From: Thermoplasmata archaeon | Lineage (GTDB): Archaea > Thermoplasmatota > Penumbrarchaeia > Penumbrarchaeales > Penumbrarchaeaceae | Assembly: GCA_023145185.1 (NCBI GenBank) | Contig: JAGLEG010000226.1 | Span: 1 to 18,416 of the forward strand | DNA: 18,416 bases | Direction: 5' to 3' | Shown: positions 15,036-18,416 of the stretch, piece by piece | How positions within the stretch are numbered: position 1 is the first letter of the stretch | Layout: each line of letters begins with the position of its first letter | Made by a program: the position numbers and the translations under genes | The notes under the pieces: model-generated | What the model saw: the letters and a program-made list of their open reading frames with translations, nothing else | What the model was told of the DNA's origin: nothing | The model's database searches: none

Positions 15036-15044
15036 GGTGATAAA

Positions 15045-16520
15045 ATGGCCAAAGAGGGTTTGATCAACAAGGTGATGATCGCCAACAGGGGCGAGATCGC
15101 GATCCGTATAATGAGGGCCTGCAAAGAGCTCAATATTGATACCGTGGCGGTCTATTCCGATGCGGACAAGAACGCACTCTTCGTCAAGTACGCCGATGAG
15201 GCGTACAATATCGGCAAGGGGCCTGCCAGGATGAGCTACCTCGTGCAGGAGAAGCTCATCGACGTCGCGCTCAAGGCGGACGTGGAGGGTATCCATCCCG
15301 GATACGGGTTCCTCGCGGAGAACTCGGATTTCTGCAAGCTCTGCCATACCAACGGTATAGAGTTCATAGGGCCCCCCGAATCGGCCATGAGGCTGATGGG
15401 GTCCAAGATCGCCGCAAAGACCTCCATGATCGAGGCTGGGGTTGCGGTGGTTCCGGGTGTGGTCAAGGCCATAGCTGACCACGAGAAGGCCAAGGACATC
15501 GCCAACGAGGTGGGATACCCCGTCATGTTGAAGGCGTCCGCAGGGGGCGGCGGCATCGGGATCAAGATGGTCTCCAACGACCAGGAGATGGAGGAGACGC
15601 TCGAGTCCATCAGGGTTCTGGCGAAGAACTCCTTCGGTGATGATGCCGTTTTCATCGAGAAATACATAGATGATCCCAGGCACATCGAGTTCCAGGTGAT
15701 CGGGGACAAGAAGGGGAACGTGATACACCTCTACGAGAGGGAGTGCTCCGTTCAGAGGAGAAATCAAAAGCTCATAGAGGAGACCCCTTCCACCGCACTC
15801 GATCAAGATCTCAGGGAGGAGATGGGAAGGCAGGCAGTAACCGCGGCAAAGACGGCGGGATACTGGAACGCCGGCACCTGCGAGTTCATGTTCAAAGATG
15901 GGAAGTACTACTTCCTGGAGATGAACACGAGGCTCCAGGTGGAGCACCCGATAACCGAGGAGGTCACAAGGACCGATATCGGCAGGGAGATGCTCTATGT
16001 CGCCTCCGGACTCGACCTGAGCTACGCTCAGGAGGACATCACCCAGACAGGACATGCAATGGAGTTCAGGCTCAACGCGGAGGACCCACTGAACGATTTC
16101 GCTCCTGCTCCCGGTAAGATCGTCAGATATGCAGAGGCATCAGGACCCGGCATAAGGATCGACTCCGGAGTGTATCCGGGGTATACCATCCCACCCTACT
16201 ACGACTCGATGATAGCCAAGCTGATCGTCTGGGGGGAGAACAGGGACTACTGTATCCAGAGGTCCAAGAGGGCCTTGTGGGAGATGCAGATAGGAGGAGT
16301 GAAGACCAACATCCCGTTCCACGAGGTGGTCCTGGAGCACCCCAACTTCCTGAATGGGGACTATACGACATCCTTCATACCCAGGTACAACATCATGGAC
16401 ATCGTGGTGGAGTACTACAAGACGCAAAAGGCCCAGCAGGGCGGTGCGAAGAAGGCGGCCGCGATGGCAGCTGTTGAAGCTTTCATAGCCGGCGTTTCCC
16501 AGAACCAGAACAAACAGTGA
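15045..16520 (+). CDS. pycA: Biotin carboxylase subunit (pyruvate carboxylase subunit A / AccC type)
   Basis: A 491-residue ATP-grasp enzyme that carboxylates the biotin of the upstream subunit using ATP and bicarbonate. Visible motifs: the N-terminal MIANRGEIAIRI (11-22), HPGYGFLAEN (84-93), glycine-rich ATP loop ASAGGGGIGIK (164-174), ERECSVQRRNQKLIEE (231-246), and EMNTRLQVEHPITE (292-305) with the catalytic Glu, Asn and Arg. The C-terminal domain runs to about 460 and ends in an Ala-rich helix (KKAAAMAAVEAFIAG), a tail seen in archaeal split pyruvate carboxylases as I recall. Length is slightly above bacterial AccC (about 450). GGTGA lies 5 nt before ATG 15045 and 1 nt after the previous stop's TGA region, so the two genes are translated from one transcript. 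Acetyl-CoA carboxylase use is the alternative, but the partner argues for pyruvate. Confidence 0.92.
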   Translation: MAKEGLINKVMIANRGEIAIRIMRACKELNIDTVAVYSDADKNALFVKYADEAYNIGKGPARMSYLVQEKLIDVALKADVEGIHPGYGFLAENSDFCKLCHTNGIEFIGPPESAMRLMGSKIAAKTSMIEAGVAVVPGVVKAIADHEKAKDIANEVGYPVMLKASAGGGGIGIKMVSNDQEMEETLESIRVLAKNSFGDDAVFIEKYIDDPRHIEFQVIGDKKGNVIHLYERECSVQRRNQKLIEETPSTALDQDLREEMGRQAVTAAKTAGYWNAGTCEFMFKDGKYYFLEMNTRLQVEHPITEEVTRTDIGREMLYVASGLDLSYAQEDITQTGHAMEFRLNAEDPLNDFAPAPGKIVRYAEASGPGIRIDSGVYPGYTIPPYYDSMIAKLIVWGENRDYCIQRSKRALWEMQIGGVKTNIPFHEVVLEHPNFLNGDYTTSFIPRYNIMDIVVEYYKTQKAQQGGAKKAAAMAAVEAFIAGVSQNQNKQ

Positions 16521-16528
16521 AGGGAGAG

Positions 16529-16567
16529 ATAGGGGCCCCTTTGAGGGGCCCTATATTTTTTTATTTC
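16529..16567. terminator. Strong hairpin with T-run between convergent genes
   Basis: ATAGGGGCCCCT (16529-16540) pairs with AGGGGCCCTAT (16544-16554) around a TTG loop, with one bulged C, followed by ATTTTTTTATTT. It lies 8 nt after the biotin carboxylase stop. The convergent gene ends at 16561, inside the T-run, so the hairpin may serve both strands. Confidence 0.75.
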
Positions 16568-16881
16568 TCATATTTCATGCACTTCTCGCAGTACCAGCCG
16601 TTTCCCTTCAGGTAATTGAGCCGATAGCCACAGGACGAACAAGACCTGATCTTACTCTGCGCCTTTTCGGCTTTGGTATCTTCGGCCTTTTTTGCCCCGG
16701 CTACCAGCACGATCAATAACAGGATCATCGAGCCGATAACCGCTACTGTACAGATGTTCAGGATAAGATCTGGCACCCTCCATCCAAGCGTCCACTTGAA
16801 GAGCTCGACGATGAAGAACCTGATCGATACTACCGCACCCACTGCTGCAATGAGAAGGATCGTCCTCTTTCCGATGAACAC
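16561..16881 (-). CDS. Small membrane protein with C-terminal zinc ribbon
   Basis: A 106-residue protein with two predicted transmembrane helices (about 7-25 and 39-62), a basic/acidic linker (AKKAEDTKAEKAQSK), and a C-terminal zinc ribbon with Cys81/Cys84 and Cys98/Cys101. The basic linker after helix 2 places the ribbon in the cytoplasm by the positive-inside rule. The start is GTG 16881; a TATA-like GTTAAAATTCC on this strand is centred about 27 nt upstream, so the mRNA is probably leaderless, and no ribosome binding site is visible. Such short zinc-ribbon membrane proteins are common in Thermoplasmata-like genomes; I cannot assign a function. Its stop lies in the T-run of the shared terminator. 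Confidence 0.65.
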   Translation of the reverse strand: MFIGKRTILLIAAVGAVVSIRFFIVELFKWTLGWRVPDLILNICTVAVIGSMILLLIVLVAGAKKAEDTKAEKAQSKIRSCSSCGYRLNYLKGNGWYCEKCMKYEK

Positions 16882-16900
16882 GAGAATGGAATGCCCTGTT

Positions 16901-16913
16901 GGAATTTTAACTT
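16901..16913 (-). promoter_or_regulatory. Candidate TATA element, leaderless gene at 16881
   Basis: On the minus strand the segment reads AAAGTTAAAATTCC, preceded by a G-rich/A-rich BRE-like lead. The distance of about 27 nt to the GTG at 16881 predicts transcription starting at the start codon. Confidence 0.5.
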
Positions 16914-16934
16914 TCCCTGGGGGGAAACTGGCAC

Positions 16935-16947
16935 AGTTAAATATTAT
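16935..16947 (+). promoter_or_regulatory. Candidate TATA element for gene at 16980
   Basis: AGTTAAATATTATC fits an archaeal TATA box. A start near 16965 would leave a very short leader holding AAGGAG (16966-16971), 8 nt before ATG 16980. It is arranged back to back with the promoter of the minus-strand gene. Confidence 0.45.
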
Positions 16948-16979
16948 CAGATAACTCTTATGGCCAAGGAGAAGGGTTC

Positions 16980-17549
16980 ATGGAGGGCGAAAATATCGGG
17001 GAAGGTCACATTACAGTCGAGCCGAAATATGAGGTGACCCTGCCCATGAGAGAGCAGGTGCAATGGCCTCAGAAATGTTCGCTGTGCACAACGGTGCACC
17101 ATTCATCCGCAATTACAGTGCAGGACACGTTCGAGAGCGCGAACTACGCCATTGCGAGGAAGAAGACAACACTCTCGTTCAAGAATGTGCCCATCTGTGA
17201 TGACTGCAAGAAAAAGACCTCATTTTCCATTGGTCAGGCGATCATGATAGTTCTGGGGATCATGCTTGGGGGGGCAGTATTCATGTCTGTTATGCTGATC
17301 GATGATGCTTACTTCTGCGGAGCCTGTCTTGGCAGCATAGGGGTGATTCTGCTATTCTTCTTATTGGCCACCTTTGCCATGAGACATAAAGTTGAGTCCG
17401 ATCCTGTATCCCTCAAGGTAGTGACAGAAGGGGGAGAACTTGGGAAAAAGAGGCCGGTGAAGATGACCTTCAAGTTCAGGAACAGCAGGTATTGCGAGGA
17501 ATTTGCCACGCTCAATACCGTGCAGGAAGAACAGAACCTCGGATGGTAG
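16980..17549 (+). CDS. Unrecognised membrane protein with N-terminal four-cysteine domain
   Basis: A 189-residue protein I do not recognise. The N-terminal 80 residues hold Cys33/Cys36 (CSLC) and Cys73/Cys76 (CDDC), an apparent zinc-binding domain with a long intervening strand-rich segment. Two hydrophobic helices follow (about 84-107 and 115-134), separated by a short acidic loop with a further CGAC pair at 113-116. The C-terminal 50 residues form a polar domain (VSLKVVTEGGELGKK...). No signal peptide precedes the cysteine domain, so it is probably cytoplasmic. ATG 16980 has AAGGAG 8 nt upstream; an out-of-frame ATG at 16960 is discounted. It is divergent from another membrane protein with a zinc ribbon, which hints at related roles but shows nothing more. 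Confidence 0.65.
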   Translation: MEGENIGEGHITVEPKYEVTLPMREQVQWPQKCSLCTTVHHSSAITVQDTFESANYAIARKKTTLSFKNVPICDDCKKKTSFSIGQAIMIVLGIMLGGAVFMSVMLIDDAYFCGACLGSIGVILLFFLLATFAMRHKVESDPVSLKVVTEGGELGKKRPVKMTFKFRNSRYCEEFATLNTVQEEQNLGW

Positions 17550-17564
17550 CTCTTCAGATCTGAA

Positions 17565-17757
17565 ATTATAGTCGAATACTTAACTTTCAATACTTTTATA
17601 GCCGTATTCGACACATAGACTCAAGCAGAATCGGTTCCTTCGGACTGCGGTTCTGCGAGCATCTTCATTGGGTAAAGATCGACAAGATGTCGTAGTTTTA
17701 CCCAATGACGATATTACGAACATTGAAAGTTCAAATCGTTAAGTTCGTGACTATAAT
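17565..17757. repeat. Nested inverted-repeat element (MITE-like or structured-RNA candidate)
   Basis: Within the 298-bp gene-free stretch 17550-17847 I see a roughly 193-bp block of nested inverted repeats. Outer arms: ATTATAGTC (17565-17573) against GACTATAAT (17749-17757), then ACTTAAC (17578-17584) against GTTAAGT (17738-17744), then TTTCAAT (17585-17591) against ATTGAAA (17722-17728), with a 7-nt offset in the right arm. Inside: GTCGAATAC (17571-17579) against GTATTCGAC (17604-17612); a hairpin at 17626-17655 closed by CAGAA/TTCTG; and a hairpin with 15 of 16 pairs, 17661-17676 against 17697-17712, capped by CGACA-AGA-TGTCG (17680-17692). A TATA-like CTTTTATAG at 17593-17601 precedes the two hairpins. 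No coding potential was found. Confidence 0.6.
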
Positions 17758-17815
17758 ACCTATTTAACGTGCCATATGTTAATTTATACTCAATAATTCA
17801 TATTTGAATTAAAAA

Positions 17816-17829
17816 TCCTTTTAATATAT
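17816..17829 (+). promoter_or_regulatory. Candidate BRE/TATA element, leaderless gene at 17848
   Basis: ATCCTTTTAATATATG is a strong TATA match centred near 17824, about 24-26 nt before ATG 17848, so the transcript is probably leaderless. A 6-bp inverted repeat, AATTCA-TATT-TGAATT (17795-17810), lies just upstream and could be an operator or mere AT-richness. Confidence 0.55.
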
Positions 17830-17847
17830 GTTGACCGTAACAGGAAT

Positions 17848-18075
17848 ATGAGACGAAAGCACTTCTGGGCGTGGATCATCTTCGCGGGTTTCGCCATAAT
17901 GACCCTGGGGAGCTTCATAGCATTCATACCATACGTCGGGCTCCCGCTGATGCTTCTTGGAGTTGTGATCGTTCTGATCGCCATCCCCTTCCTCATCAGG
18001 ATACTGCTCCAGGACAGGAAGAAGGATTACAACGATATGGAAAAGGATATTTCAAAGGAGGATCTGAGACCATGA
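17848..18075 (+). CDS. Small two-helix membrane protein
   Basis: A 75-residue protein with two predicted transmembrane helices (about 7-27 and 31-53) separated by a tight YVGLP turn, and a charged cytoplasmic-looking C-terminus (QDRKKDYNDMEKD). I do not recognise a family. Its stop overlaps the next start in an ATGA unit (18072-18075), so it is translationally coupled with the YbjQ-like gene, which points to a shared function or complex. The TATA box close upstream suggests a leaderless mRNA starting at this ATG. Confidence 0.65.
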   Translation: MRRKHFWAWIIFAGFAIMTLGSFIAFIPYVGLPLMLLGVVIVLIAIPFLIRILLQDRKKDYNDMEKDISKEDLRP

Positions 18076-18392
18076 GATTGTCAAATCTGGATCACGTTCC
18101 CGGATACGAGGTCATCGAGGACCTTGGGCTCGTCCGGGCCAACGTGGTGAGGGCCAAGCACGTGGGAAAGGACATTATAGCCAGCTTCAAGAACCTGGTG
18201 GGAGGGGAGCTCCGGGAATACACCGAGATGCTCTCCGAGTCAAGGGAGATCGCCATATCTCGAATGAGCAAGAAGGGAGAGGAGCTGGGAGCGGATGCGG
18301 TCATCAACGTCAGGTTCATGACCTCGGGCATCGCAAACGGCGCTGCGGAGATCATGGCATACGGGACCGCGGTCAAGTTAAAGAAAAGATGA
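18072..18392 (+). CDS. YbjQ/UPF0145 family protein
   Basis: A 106-residue protein, the usual length of the YbjQ/UPF0145 family (PF01906, sometimes labelled a putative heavy-metal-binding domain; actual role unresolved). Family features visible: VPGYEVIEDLGLV at 9-21, GGELREYTEML at 44-54, a helix with SREIAISRM, then LGADAVINVRF at 72-82 and EIMAYGTAVKL at 93-103. These proteins form ring-like oligomers in solved structures, as I recall. ATG 18072 overlaps the upstream stop and has AAAGGAGG about 10 nt upstream; the longer open frame from 17871 is only read-through over the membrane-protein gene. Pairing with a two-helix membrane protein suggests the oligomer may act at the membrane, which is inference. 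Confidence 0.88.
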   Translation: MRLSNLDHVPGYEVIEDLGLVRANVVRAKHVGKDIIASFKNLVGGELREYTEMLSESREIAISRMSKKGEELGADAVINVRFMTSGIANGAAEIMAYGTAVKLKKR

Positions 18393-18416
18393 GGAGCGCG
18401 CTTCACTCAGGGGAGA

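Noticed and set aside
14580..16055. 491-codon minus-strand ORF across the two carboxylase genes
   Set aside because: It runs antisense over biotinyl and ATP-grasp coding sequence, crosses both genes, and its His/Leu/Val/Asp-rich translation is typical of a shadow frame of high-GC DNA.
17550..17847. Target-site duplication around the inverted-repeat element
   Set aside because: Flanks (TCTGAA on the left, ACCTATTT on the right) share no convincing direct repeat, so transposition is not shown by the sequence.
17871..18071. N-terminal extension of the YbjQ-like protein
   Set aside because: It reads the membrane-protein gene in another frame; the family begins close to ATG 18072, which has AAAGGAGG upstream.
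1..18416. CRISPR array, tRNA, rRNA or complete insertion sequence
   Set aside because: No regularly spaced direct repeats, cloverleaf or rRNA-like stretch, and no transposase ORF were seen on either strand. By-eye reading could miss a degenerate case.

Overview
This window looks like chromosomal DNA from a euryarchaeon, most likely a Thermoplasmata-type (Candidatus Thermoplasmatota) lineage with fairly high GC. The evidence is archaeal TATA-type promoters (several leaderless) next to GGTGA/GGAGG ribosome binding sites, many small zinc-ribbon proteins, a very large surface C25 (gingipain-type) protease with PKD and chitobiase-like repeats, and a two-subunit biotin-dependent carboxylase as in methanogens and relatives. 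The taxonomic call is inference; no rRNA or tRNA gene was seen.

Layout. 2-776: the 3' end of a metallo-beta-lactamase-fold hydrolase converges on a gene for a double TFIIB-type zinc-ribbon protein. 927-2934: a predicted operon of an unrecognised 283-residue protein and a patatin-like phospholipase. 2910-7001 (minus strand): a 1363-residue secreted, membrane-anchored C25 peptidase whose 3' end overlaps the patatin gene by 25 bp. 7002-7161: a divergent control region with a short upstream ORF that confuses the start of mutS. 7162-12856: an apparent operon of mutS (bacterial MutS1 type), a double-length ThyX-like thymidylate synthase, a 61-residue zinc-finger protein and a glucose-6-phosphate isomerase-like SIS protein; the last two overlap by 4 nt. 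12946-13059: a 37-residue six-cysteine microprotein. 13221-16520: carboxyltransferase/biotin-carrier subunit and biotin carboxylase subunit, probably pyruvate carboxylase PycB-PycA, ended by a strong hairpin terminator. 16561-18392: small membrane and zinc-ribbon proteins, an AT-rich 298-bp gap with a roughly 193-bp element built of nested inverted repeats, then a two-gene unit of a small membrane protein and a YbjQ/UPF0145 protein.

How the genes fit together. The mutS-thyX pair joins mismatch repair with dTMP supply. The PGI-like enzyme and the carboxylase pair are central carbon metabolism (hexose phosphate interconversion; anaplerotic oxaloacetate formation). The surface protease suggests a heterotroph that degrades extracellular protein.

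The points most worth a second look are the fused ThyX whose two halves appear to have lost complementary active-site motifs, the nested inverted-repeat element at 17565-17757, the mutS start region with a strong ribosome binding site on an out-of-frame ATG, and the His-Pro repeat tail of the protease. I found no convincing CRISPR array, defence island, complete insertion sequence or prophage.
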